Source: Planctomycetota bacterium (lineage in GTDB: Bacteria; Planctomycetota; Phycisphaerae; WQYP01). Taken from it: 64,000 nt of DNA. A program made the position numbers and the translations under genes. Below, piece after piece: positions 1 through 7,832 of the stretch (positions within the stretch are counted from its first letter, which is position 1; every line of letters starts with the position of its first letter). Below the pieces are notes generated by a model. That model was not told the DNA's origin, made no database searches, and saw only the letters and a program-made list of their open reading frames with translations. Where the stretch lies: positions 1 through 64,000 of the forward strand of contig JAJYDW010000014.1 in NCBI GenBank assembly GCA_021790385.1, written 5' to 3'.

Positions 1-1
1 T

Positions 2-349
2 GTTCGTTGGCGCAACCAGTGGCTGCAAATACCGGCCAAGCATGCGGATTTAGCGTTGGCTGGTAAGAAGGTGGTGGTGAGGCAATTGGTTAGCGGAGAG
101 TTGCTGGTGGGTTACCAGGGCCAGAACCTGGACTACCGGAAGCTCTCCGACCGTCCGAAAGCGGTTCGGGATAAGCCCTTGGTGATAAACCGTCGGGCAT
201 GGAAGCCTGGTGCGGACCATCCGTGGAAGAAGGATGGGGTGGGCCGTGCGGCCCGGCGTGGCGGCCCGGCTCCGGCTCCGGTCGGGGCTGCGCCCCTCCC
301 TGCGCCTACGCCGGGTCGCCACGCCACTGGAGTATTGATGTCAGGGTGA
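2..349 (+). CDS. C-terminal end of an IS transposase (partial, runs off the left edge)
   Basis: The reading frame is open from the first bases of the window and ends at the TGA at 347-349. The readable part begins VRWRNQWLQIP and continues through LLVGYQGQNLDYRKL, a pattern I associate with the C-terminal, post-catalytic part of ISNCY/IS481-like DDE transposases. The DDE core itself lies outside the window, so the family is not proven. The last 35 residues become Gly/Ala/Pro-rich (GRAARRGGPAPAPVGAAPLPAP), which looks like read-through into the IS end. The frame runs directly into the repeated IS terminal sequence at 343-387, which supports the assignment. An alternative is a conserved hypothetical protein with an Arg-rich tail. 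Confidence 0.6.
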   Translation, partial: VRWRNQWLQIPAKHADLALAGKKVVVRQLVSGELLVGYQGQNLDYRKLSDRPKAVRDKPLVINRRAWKPGADHPWKKDGVGRAARRGGPAPAPVGAAPLPAPTPGRHATGVLMSG

Positions 350-387
350 CACTTCTATTTCGGCTAACAGGGTGACATTTCTACTTC
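343..387 (+). mobile_element. IS right end with direct terminal repeats
   Basis: The 15-mer AGGGTGACAYTTCTA occurs twice in direct orientation, at 343-357 and 369-383, separated by TTTCGGCTAAC. This immediately follows the transposase frame. The same arrangement in degraded form recurs at 15495-15544. The element end overlaps the stop codon of the neighbouring WbsX/RgpF gene (TAG on the minus strand at 381-383). The exact outer boundary is estimated near 387 from where the two copies stop matching. Confidence 0.6.
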
Positions 388-2522
388 TTGACAACATGAC
401 CGGATATTTGATAACTCCTCAACTCCTCAATCCTGTAGCCGGCAGCACGAAGAATCAATTCTAGGGAGACCTCGACCGTTCGCATCCACAATGCTCCATC
501 GTGTCCGTTGCTGATCTCAAACTCCTTGGCGCCAAGGCCTATCCGCAGCATGGGTGCCAGGGCCACCGGCCGAAACCAGTACATTCCACCTTCAACACAT
601 CGAAGGCCACCCGCGGTCAAGGGTGCTCCAAGCCGCAGGCCTAAAATATGAAGCAATGACAGGCGAGATGCCGATTCAGTATCCATGTGCCGAACGGCAC
701 AGGACGGCACAACCACGCCGACATCCGCAGCACCGGCAAATCGTTGGCGGGCCGCAGCTACCGCCTCAGCGCATCCCAATAACTCTTCAGGCAAATGTGC
801 TATAAATCTCTGGTGATCATGCCAACCATTTGCACCATCGTTAATTAAACACACGTAGCCATACCTGCGCTGAAGCAAAAGGGGAAGAATTTCAGCGACG
901 GTGACAAGGTGCCCATCACGGTCGTTAATTGGCGTAAATTCACAGCCGGCGAATTCTTGTTGGACGTGCTTCTGTAAATCGCCCAAAACTTTGGGGGATG
1001 TCATAAGATGCAGGTTAAAATCCCGTCCCACCTGCCCGAGGTACCTGAAATGTTTCAGCCGCTCAAGCAAAAGCGACCATGTGTCAATCGAGCCCAGCCG
1101 GATCACCACCGCCGTCTCAGGTCGTCCCGATATCGGTAAACCGGCCACGGCCCGCGCCCCCACCAGCGCCGCAGCCGTGGCCTTCAAGTATGCGTCACCG
1201 TGCAGGCGGTCAGGTTCCAGATGAGCACCCTCTGCCCATTCGTTCCAGGCATTGATGAATACCAGTCTTTCATCCTCTGCAAGGCGTGTGTATGTATCCT
1301 GACATGCGTTTTGCAGCCACCGCCCGTATAACTCCGGTGTGGAATATAAAAATGTCCGCCCCCGCCCGGGCTGCCGAGCCTCGTTGTCCCATCCCGGCAT
1401 CACACATCGGTACAACGCTCTTGTCGATTGAACATACCGGCGGCTTTGCTCGACGAAGTGCCGATAGTCGAATATCCGGCCCGCGTAACCCGGATTCACC
1501 ATAAGGGGTAGGTTACGAACCGGAGGAGCCCAAGGGCTTATCGGCGGAAACTCCACTTCGGCATCAAAACCCTCCGCCCAATGCCCACCGGCTTTGTCCC
1601 CCTGGACCGCTACCAGGTGCAGTTGCCCCAAGCCCCACTTATGACAATATTCGCGCCAACGTCGGGCCGTAGCCTCTGCATCGGGTAAATAAATCGGCCG
1701 ATAAACCAACAACACCGCTTTGCCGGCGATCCGAAGATATCGCGGGTCGCGCAGCGCCGGCGAAATGGATTCTATAAACCCTATGTCGACATCATCGCCA
1801 TAGCTCTGGTGAAGCAGGACTTCGTGATTAAGGCCATCCCAGCGTCGCGTCCAGTTTTCATTGGCCCAACAGAGACAAAATGGAAAATTCAGTTCCGGGT
1901 GCGACAACAGATTTTCCAGCGGACGCTGGAGTATTTTTCGGCCATTGAACCAGTAATAGTAATAACAAAAGCCGTGGATGCCGTACTGCCGGGCCAGTTC
2001 AATCTGCCTTTTCTGCACCTCCACCAGGCGAAGATCATAAAACCCAAGTTCCCCCGGAAGATGCGGCTGATAGTGGCCGACAAACTGTGGCACGGCTTTG
2101 GATACATTGGTCCATTCGGTAAAACCCCGGCCCCACCAGGCGTCATTTTCCGGTATCGGATGATATTGCGGCAAATAAAAAGAAATTAATTTCGCATCAC
2201 CTGCGGCAGGTTGAAATGCGTTGGCCGGCTCCAGTGATGATGGGCGGTAATAAGGTTGAGATTGCGCCAGAATCTGCTCTGTGTAGGCCGCAAGGGCGAC
2301 ATCCCCAGGCAGTTTTGCGGCTGCGGAAACGTGAAACATTCTTCCACCCACTTGAGTTGGCTTCCGGTGTGCCAGAGCCACCCGAATTCCTGCCCATCCG
2401 CCAAAGCGGTAGGTAATCCAAGCTTTGTTTACCAGCCGCCAGACTTTCCCCGCGTACCCGAGGAATCGTTGTTTCATGGAATGGCTCTGGCCGCCTGCAG
2501 GACGGGACCGTGCGGGCACCAT
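381..2522 (-). CDS. WbsX-like (GH99-like) and RgpF-like two-domain surface polysaccharide protein
   Basis: A protein of 713 residues. The first domain (about residues 110-455) is the WbsX/glycosyltransferase family, related to GH99, with the family signatures FYLPQYHPIPEND, WWGRGFTEWTNV, GFCYYYYWFNG and CWANENWTRRWDG. The second domain (about 465-690) resembles the C-terminal part of rhamnan synthesis protein F (VVIRLGSIDTW, YVCLINDG, GGMYWFRPVAL). Such proteins build or remodel O-antigen-like or capsular glycans. The start is placed at the ATG at 2522 because GGAGG lies 8 bases upstream; a GTG at 2603 would add 27 residues without a well-spaced site. The last codons (Lys-Lys-stop) are contributed by the IS end, so the native C-terminus may be slightly altered. 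No other polysaccharide gene is adjacent. Confidence 0.85.
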   Translation of the reverse strand: MVPARSRPAGGQSHSMKQRFLGYAGKVWRLVNKAWITYRFGGWAGIRVALAHRKPTQVGGRMFHVSAAAKLPGDVALAAYTEQILAQSQPYYRPSSLEPANAFQPAAGDAKLISFYLPQYHPIPENDAWWGRGFTEWTNVSKAVPQFVGHYQPHLPGELGFYDLRLVEVQKRQIELARQYGIHGFCYYYYWFNGRKILQRPLENLLSHPELNFPFCLCWANENWTRRWDGLNHEVLLHQSYGDDVDIGFIESISPALRDPRYLRIAGKAVLLVYRPIYLPDAEATARRWREYCHKWGLGQLHLVAVQGDKAGGHWAEGFDAEVEFPPISPWAPPVRNLPLMVNPGYAGRIFDYRHFVEQSRRYVQSTRALYRCVMPGWDNEARQPGRGRTFLYSTPELYGRWLQNACQDTYTRLAEDERLVFINAWNEWAEGAHLEPDRLHGDAYLKATAAALVGARAVAGLPISGRPETAVVIRLGSIDTWSLLLERLKHFRYLGQVGRDFNLHLMTSPKVLGDLQKHVQQEFAGCEFTPINDRDGHLVTVAEILPLLLQRRYGYVCLINDGANGWHDHQRFIAHLPEELLGCAEAVAAARQRFAGAADVGVVVPSCAVRHMDTESASRLSLLHILGLRLGAPLTAGGLRCVEGGMYWFRPVALAPMLRIGLGAKEFEISNGHDGALWMRTVEVSLELILRAAGYRIEELRSYQISGHVVKK

Positions 2523-2729
2523 TGGTTCTTCCTCCGGCGGCTGGGAGGATGACGGCTGGTCCGAATCTTGATGCACGCGACAAGACTCCGTAAAACTGTA
2601 CACTTCCCGCCGACATAAATGCTCATCGCTGCTACCAATGAGTCTGGTTTACCCATCCCTATGATGGCACAGCCACTCATCCAATAGCTTACCACCGCAG
2701 CCCAAGGCGTCCAGGGACAGCAATTACAT

Positions 2730-2898
2730 TGGGCATTGGTTGAATCTGGACCGGGAACAGGTTACCACCCTCGCGAATCCAATACTGTTAGGCCACCGTA
2801 ACGCTGTAAACTGCAGCCGCCACGCCGGTGGGCACGTTGGCCACATCCACCGCCAGCGCGTTGCCGGGAGCAATCACCCAGCCGTTGGTGCCATACGC
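2730..2898. repeat. 169-bp tract identical to 7664-7832
   Basis: By reading the two stretches side by side, I find the sequence identical over 169 bases. It covers the last 37 codons of the LEPR gene at 2788-5463 and continues 58 bases past its stop codon. The same tract ends the LEPR gene at 7722-9566. Identity beyond the stop points to recent duplication or gene conversion and not to protein-level selection. Confidence 0.9.
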
Positions 2899-5463
2899 CC
2901 CGGCCAGACCGCTGATGATGATCTGCGTATTGGTCCAAGACGTTACATTGGCCGTTATGGCATCCCCGCTGTAACCCGCGTTAAAATTCGCGGTGTTATC
3001 TTCTATCGCCAGATACGGGCTGTCATTGTTGCTGTACCCTGATCGCGTGCCGAAATTGCTGCCATTGATCGTAATCTGCCAGTTGTTGCTCGAACCGGAC
3101 AGTGGAGTTACCGACACCGATGAAATCACCGGCGCCACTTGGATATCCACTGCCGCCGCCGCCACGCCCGTGGGCACATTGGCCACATCCACCGCCAGCG
3201 AATCCCCCATCTTAAGGCTCTGGCCGTTGGTGCCATACGCCCCGGCCAGACCGCTGATGATGATCTGCGTATTGGTCCATGACGTTACATTGGCCGTCAC
3301 TGCATCCCCGCTGTAACCTGCGTTAAAATTCGCAGTGTTATCTTCTATCGCCAGATACGGGCTGTCATTGTTGCTGTACCCGGATCGCGTGCCAAACCCG
3401 CTGCCATCGATCGTAATCTGCCAGTTGCCGCTCGAACCGGACAATGGGGTTACCGACACCGACGAAATCACCGGCGCCACTTTGATATCCACTGCCGCCG
3501 CCGCCACGCCCGTGGGCACGTTGGCCACATCCACCGTTAGCGAATCCCCCATATGAATACTCTGGCCGTTGGTGCCGTACGCACCAGCCAGACCGCTGAT
3601 AACGATTTGCGTATTGTTCCACGAACTGACATTGGCGGTTACTGGGTCACCCAAATAGCCCGCAGTGAAGTGGCCAGTGTTGTCCTGAATCGCCAAATAG
3701 GTACTGTCATTGTTGTTGTAACCGGACCGCGTGCCAAAGCCGCTGCCGTTGATCGTGATCTGCCAGTTGTTGCTACTGCCCGCCAGCGACACCACTGACA
3801 CGCCGGAAATGACCGGGGGTACCGCCTCGTTAAATACCGAGGCCAGAAGACCGGTTTGTATCCCGCGCACGTCCACGGCTAATTCATCTCCCGCATTGAT
3901 CTCCTGACCACTGGCACCGTAGGCACCGGCCAAGCCGCTGATGACAATTTGCGAATCGGTCCAGGAGGCCACATTGGCCGTAACTGCATCGCCGCTGTAA
4001 CCCGCGTTGAAATTCGCCGTACTATCCTCGATAGCTAGATACGGGCTGTCATTGTTGTTGTACCCAGATCGCGTGCCAAACCCGCTGCCGTTGATCGTAA
4101 TCTGCCAGTTGTTCGTGCCGGAAATGGGTACCAACGATGCGCCGGTGATGGTGGGGCGCACAGCCGCTGGCGGCGTAAGCTCAAAAACGCCGCCAAAGGC
4201 GTTCGATCCGCCACTACTTGCATCCGCGTAAATATTGCCGCTGCTGCTGATATAGGGCGTACCGAGGGGATTAAACACGGCCGAAAGTTGTGAAAAATTG
4301 TAAAGGTCGGTAAAAGTTCCTCCGGAACTGATCTCGTATACGGTTCCGTAGCCGTAGGCCCCCCCACCGGAGGTCACACCGTAGAGATTGCCGGCGCTAT
4401 CCATGGCCAAACCAGCCGCCGGATTAGCGCCATTAGCACCGGTAAAGTTAACCAGTGTGGTCAGGGTGCCGTTGGCAGCAAGTTTAAAGATGGTGCCGTC
4501 CCCAGCGCTGCCTCCGTATTCGGTAACACCGTACAAATTGCCGGCGCTATCACGCACCAGGTTGCCTATGGGGTTGGAACCGTCGGTACCGTTAAAGGTG
4601 CACAACGCAGAGATAGCTCCATTGGAGGCAACTTTGTATATCACCCCGTTATGCGAAGCTTCACTGGCAACCCCATAAAGGTTGCCCGATCCATCCATGA
4701 TCAAGCCGCCGGTGGGCAGACCCGGGAAGATAGCGGTGAAATCACTGGCAAAGGTCGTTAGCGTGCCATTGGTTCCATACTTAAAGACGCCTCCCTCATT
4801 GATGTAGCCCACCGTGTTGACGACACCGTAGATGTTGCCCGAACTATCCATGACCACACTTCCAACCGGTGTGTTCGTAGCGCCGGTAGCGGGATTGAAA
4901 TTTACCAGGGTGGTGTACGCACCGCTGGAAGTGATGCGAAAAAGATTGCCGGAACTGAAACTGCCGCCGCCGGTTGTCGTACCGTAAAAATCACCATTCC
5001 CTGCCAGGTACAAAGCATTTGGGCCGCCTTGGGTGCCCGCAACGTAGGCTATCGCAGTCGGCTGGCCACCCGGTGCCAGTGTAAATGCGGCGCTGGCATT
5101 GTTGCCCACCAAGGTTCCGTTGCTTTCCATAGTAAAGCTGCCGTCGCTGATCGTGCCATTGACTCCGTTAAAATATCCGGAAGACGATGACATGGAGCCT
5201 AACAGTGTCAATTGGTATCCGGTTTGGGCATTGGAAGTTGCGGCCGCAGCCGAGGTTAAGGCTGCCAGCCTGCTTATGGGTAGCGACGCCATACCCCCCG
5301 AGAAGGTGGTGGCGGCGCTAAGCATGACCCGCGGTTCCAGAGCTTCAAACAAACACCGGGCTAAGCGCCGCCGGACGATTTTGCGCGATCCGACCGTGGC
5401 TTGATTGGATACGTGCATCTTACGCGACCAACCAAAGCGAAACATTCTGGCAAAAGCATTCAT
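2788..5463 (-). CDS. LEPR-XLL surface protein with GloVer-type repeats and four IPT/Ig-like repeats
   Basis: A protein of 891 residues, probably exported and cell-surface bound. After a basic leader, the planctomycete anchor motif LFEALEPRVMLSA appears near residue 45. The N-terminal half (about 90-430) has repeated units of the type SAGNLYGVTSGGG..GTVY.., matching the Gloeo_Verruco (GloVer) tandem repeat that is thought to form a beta-propeller-like structure. The C-terminal half is four near-identical repeats of about 110 residues, each with NNWQITINGSGFGTRSGY, NNDSPYLAIED and ISGLAGAYG, resembling IPT/TIG-like domains. The start at 5463 is supported by AGGAG 8 bases upstream; an in-frame start at 5520 lacks such a site. 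A good promoter lies at 5577-5605. The function is unknown; adhesion or surface layer is a guess. Repeat units are nearly identical at DNA level and thus prone to recombination. Confidence 0.85.
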   Translation of the reverse strand: MNAFARMFRFGWSRKMHVSNQATVGSRKIVRRRLARCLFEALEPRVMLSAATTFSGGMASLPISRLAALTSAAAATSNAQTGYQLTLLGSMSSSSGYFNGVNGTISDGSFTMESNGTLVGNNASAAFTLAPGGQPTAIAYVAGTQGGPNALYLAGNGDFYGTTTGGGSFSSGNLFRITSSGAYTTLVNFNPATGATNTPVGSVVMDSSGNIYGVVNTVGYINEGGVFKYGTNGTLTTFASDFTAIFPGLPTGGLIMDGSGNLYGVASEASHNGVIYKVASNGAISALCTFNGTDGSNPIGNLVRDSAGNLYGVTEYGGSAGDGTIFKLAANGTLTTLVNFTGANGANPAAGLAMDSAGNLYGVTSGGGAYGYGTVYEISSGGTFTDLYNFSQLSAVFNPLGTPYISSSGNIYADASSGGSNAFGGVFELTPPAAVRPTITGASLVPISGTNNWQITINGSGFGTRSGYNNNDSPYLAIEDSTANFNAGYSGDAVTANVASWTDSQIVISGLAGAYGASGQEINAGDELAVDVRGIQTGLLASVFNEAVPPVISGVSVVSLAGSSNNWQITINGSGFGTRSGYNNNDSTYLAIQDNTGHFTAGYLGDPVTANVSSWNNTQIVISGLAGAYGTNGQSIHMGDSLTVDVANVPTGVAAAAVDIKVAPVISSVSVTPLSGSSGNWQITIDGSGFGTRSGYSNNDSPYLAIEDNTANFNAGYSGDAVTANVTSWTNTQIIISGLAGAYGTNGQSLKMGDSLAVDVANVPTGVAAAAVDIQVAPVISSVSVTPLSGSSNNWQITINGSNFGTRSGYSNNDSPYLAIEDNTANFNAGYSGDAITANVTSWTNTQIIISGLAGAYGTNGWVIAPGNALAVDVANVPTGVAAAVYSVTVA

Positions 5464-5810
5464 GACATTTCTCCTGAATCTAAGTCTCCGTAGAGTTGAC
5501 TTTGCAACCTGACTTCCCAAAAGTTATTGGTAGACGATCCGGGAGATCGACGCACCCAAGACATCTCGTATCACAAATTATGCTAAATTGTGCGGCGATG
5601 GTCAAGTAAAGAAGCGTTCGCTGATGCCCACGCCCCACCCCTTTCCACCAGGAAGCCTATTGGTAAAGATTTGGTAAAAAATCTGTCAACGATTGAATGG
5701 CTGCCAGTGAGCCGCCGCAAACCTATCGCCAGCAGGCTCCTCATGTCATGGAGGGCACACCTGGGCATCACAGAGCTTAGTCCCGTGGCCGCGCCGCGTC
5801 CGGATCGGTT
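5464..5810. other. Intergenic stretch between LEPR gene and LEPR pseudogene
   Basis: It contains the promoter at 5577-5605 for the downstream minus-strand gene and about 105 bases of untranslated leader. In the remaining 200 bases I see only short frames without a ribosome site or recognisable similarity, and no clear terminator hairpin. Confidence 0.5.
5577..5605 (-). promoter_or_regulatory. Sigma70-like promoter of the 2788-5463 LEPR gene
   Basis: On the minus strand TTGACC is followed by exactly 17 bases and CATAAT. The expected transcript start is near 5570, giving a leader of about 107 bases before the AGGAG-ATG at 5463. Confidence 0.6.
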
Positions 5811-7093
5811 TTACCCTGCCTGCACGCTGATTTGACCGGTTGCCCCAACGTCCAAGGTACCGCCGCCTGCGGCTACGAAGGTCTGGTCCACACTGGATTC
5901 CACGCTGATGGCCCCGGCGTCTATGGACGTGCCCTGCGAATAAAGGCTTCCATTTGGCTCTTCGCCAATCGCAATCGCCAGCCCGATGGCACCGTCGCTA
6001 ACGGTGAGTTGTCCGCCCGTGAGAATCTGAGTGCCGGCCGATTCGGTGGACAGGCGAATCGCAATAGGCCCACAACTAATAACCTCCTGGCCAGGGCTAT
6101 CCTGGTACGTCACATGAATGGCACCGTCGCTAATGACGTCTTCTTGGCCGGGCTGAAGAACAACCGTAATTGGGCTGGCCACGAGAGTCTCATTGCCGCC
6201 GGATTTCACCAGCGTGTATCCACCGCCCCCCAGTACGCTGACTTGCCCCGTTGGGTTGATATCCACGGTTCTGCCACCGCCGACAATGGTGGTTGCCTGG
6301 TTTGTGACCTGCACACTGTACCCGCCCGACGCTTGAACATTCAAGGTATTGGAATAAACGTTCTGGCTGACGACGTAGCCGCCGGGGGCCTGAACATTCA
6401 GTTGGCCTGTCGATCCGTCAACGCTGAGGCCGTAGCCGCCGGGGGATGAGGCGACAGCCTGATCCTGCGTCAGGCCGACGTTGTAGCTGCCATCCGCCAC
6501 TTGGAGGGGGATGCCCAGATTGCTGTTGCTAACGCTTACCGTGGCCGATCCAAGTTGAATCACCTGCGGTTGCAACACTGGTGCCGAAGTCTCATAGTCG
6601 GCACCCAGGCCCGCTTGGGGATTTTTCACGTAAACCGAAACTCCAGGGCCACCATTAAGCACCCAGTCATTAAGGCCATAGGCTCCCGTTAAACCGCTGA
6701 TGATAATCTGGCTGTTGGTCCAGGAAATTACATGCAGCCAAACCCCACTGCCGTTGATCGTAATCTGCCAGTTGTTCGTGCTGGAAATGGGCACCAACGA
6801 TGAGCCCGTGATGGTAGGAGCAGTGCCAGTCGTGCCTGATCCGGAAACCGCAACGCCTTCAGGGCCGTTCAGCCGCGTGATAACGAGGCGTTTACCGTCG
6901 CGCCGGAGGCGGTAAACTCGCTAATTCCAGCTACCTGGCTGCTCACAAACAGGTTTCCACTCATGATCAGTCGAGGCTCGAGCACCTCAAATAACATCCG
7001 ACGACCATGCCGGTACTCTTTGTTGGCCCAGCGGCACTTTTGCTTGGCCAATGCCGCCTTGAAAAATGTGGATGCGAATTGCAACAGTCCCAC
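5811..7093 (-). pseudogene. Decayed LEPR-anchored surface protein gene (frameshift and internal deletion)
   Basis: The 5' part starts at GTG 7093 behind AAGGAG and encodes a leader ending FEVLEPRLIMSG, then NLFVSSQVAG, ISEFTASGATVNASL and a stop at 6869. Shifting frame by one base near 6878-6884 continues the protein as ITRLNGPEGVAVSG, the expected rest of an NHL-like repeat unit, then ITGSSLVPISSTNNWQITI. One lost base therefore broke the gene. A second lesion is seen in the single IPT-like repeat: after NGSG about 35 residues (the GTRSGYNN...GDAVTA part) are missing before SWTNSQIIISGL. The 3' part (about 220 residues) is rich in Gly/Val/Ser beta-repeat sequence (GGYVVSQNV, GGYSVQVTN, GGGYTLVKSG) and is otherwise intact to the stop at 5811. 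A sequencing error at the frameshift is possible, but it would not explain the internal deletion. Confidence 0.75.
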
Positions 7094-7663
7094 GAGAACT
7101 CTCCTTGTTGGTAGCCGTACCTAGAGTATTACCTGTTCAAGCTCACGCATGAACCTGACCACAAATAAAAATATATTCCGAACCCAGAAGAAAGGCAAAT
7201 ATGTTCACACAAAGAGGTCGCAATAAACGTTGACCGTTGTACACCGTCCGTCCGATAAAACGATTGGTTCAAGAAATTAATAAAAAGAACACGAACGTAT
7301 CGATTGAGAGCCTCAACCAGCGACGCACCACTGAGTTGGCCCGGCATGAGCGGAATGGGCCGCAACGTTTGACGATTTCCGTCCACAGGTGCCAATTTAT
7401 CGTATTCGGTTTGGCGCTCCGACCGAACAGGCGGTCGATTTGTTGCCCCAGAACTCCCCGAATTCCTCCAGGGCCTCCACCCGATGACGTTGGCAAACCC
7501 CCGCCACCGCCTCGGAGGCCTGGAGAAAAAGAGTCCATCGCCAGCCGGAAAGACCATCCTGATCCTTTTCCCCGGTCCGAACAAATCGGGCCACGGGCTG
7601 CCAGATGGATTACTGTCCGGATTGCGACTACCGAGTGCAACGGCCGCCACCTGGCCGCCTTCA
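7094..7663. other. Intergenic stretch of unknown content
   Basis: Between the LEPR pseudogene and the 169-bp repeat copy there are overlapping open frames on both strands (about 65-170 codons), none with a convincing ribosome site or a family I recognise. The GC-rich part at about 7400-7650 differs in character from the AT-rich 7130-7300 part, which would fit a gene or mobile-element remnant, but I cannot identify it. Confidence 0.4.
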
Positions 7664-7832
7664 TGGGCATTGGTTGAATCTGGACCGGGAACAGGTTACC
7701 ACCCTCGCGAATCCAATACTGTTAGGCCACCGTAACGCTGTAAACTGCAGCCGCCACGCCGGTGGGCACGTTGGCCACATCCACCGCCAGCGCGTTGCCG
7801 GGAGCAATCACCCAGCCGTTGGTGCCATACGC
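7664..7832. repeat. 169-bp tract identical to 2730-2898
   Basis: Second copy of the tract. It covers the last 37 codons and 58 bases after the stop of the LEPR gene at 7722-9566. The match ends inside the final IPT-like repeat, where the two genes begin to differ. Confidence 0.9.

Noticed and set aside
2788-4130. Regular direct repeats with short variable segments, resembling a CRISPR array at first glance.
   Set aside because: Repeat period is about 330 bases, the frame is open throughout and the units translate to a protein domain.
6869-6890. Programmed frameshift in the middle LEPR gene.
   Set aside because: No slippery heptamer or downstream stem is seen, and the gene has a second lesion, so decay is simpler.
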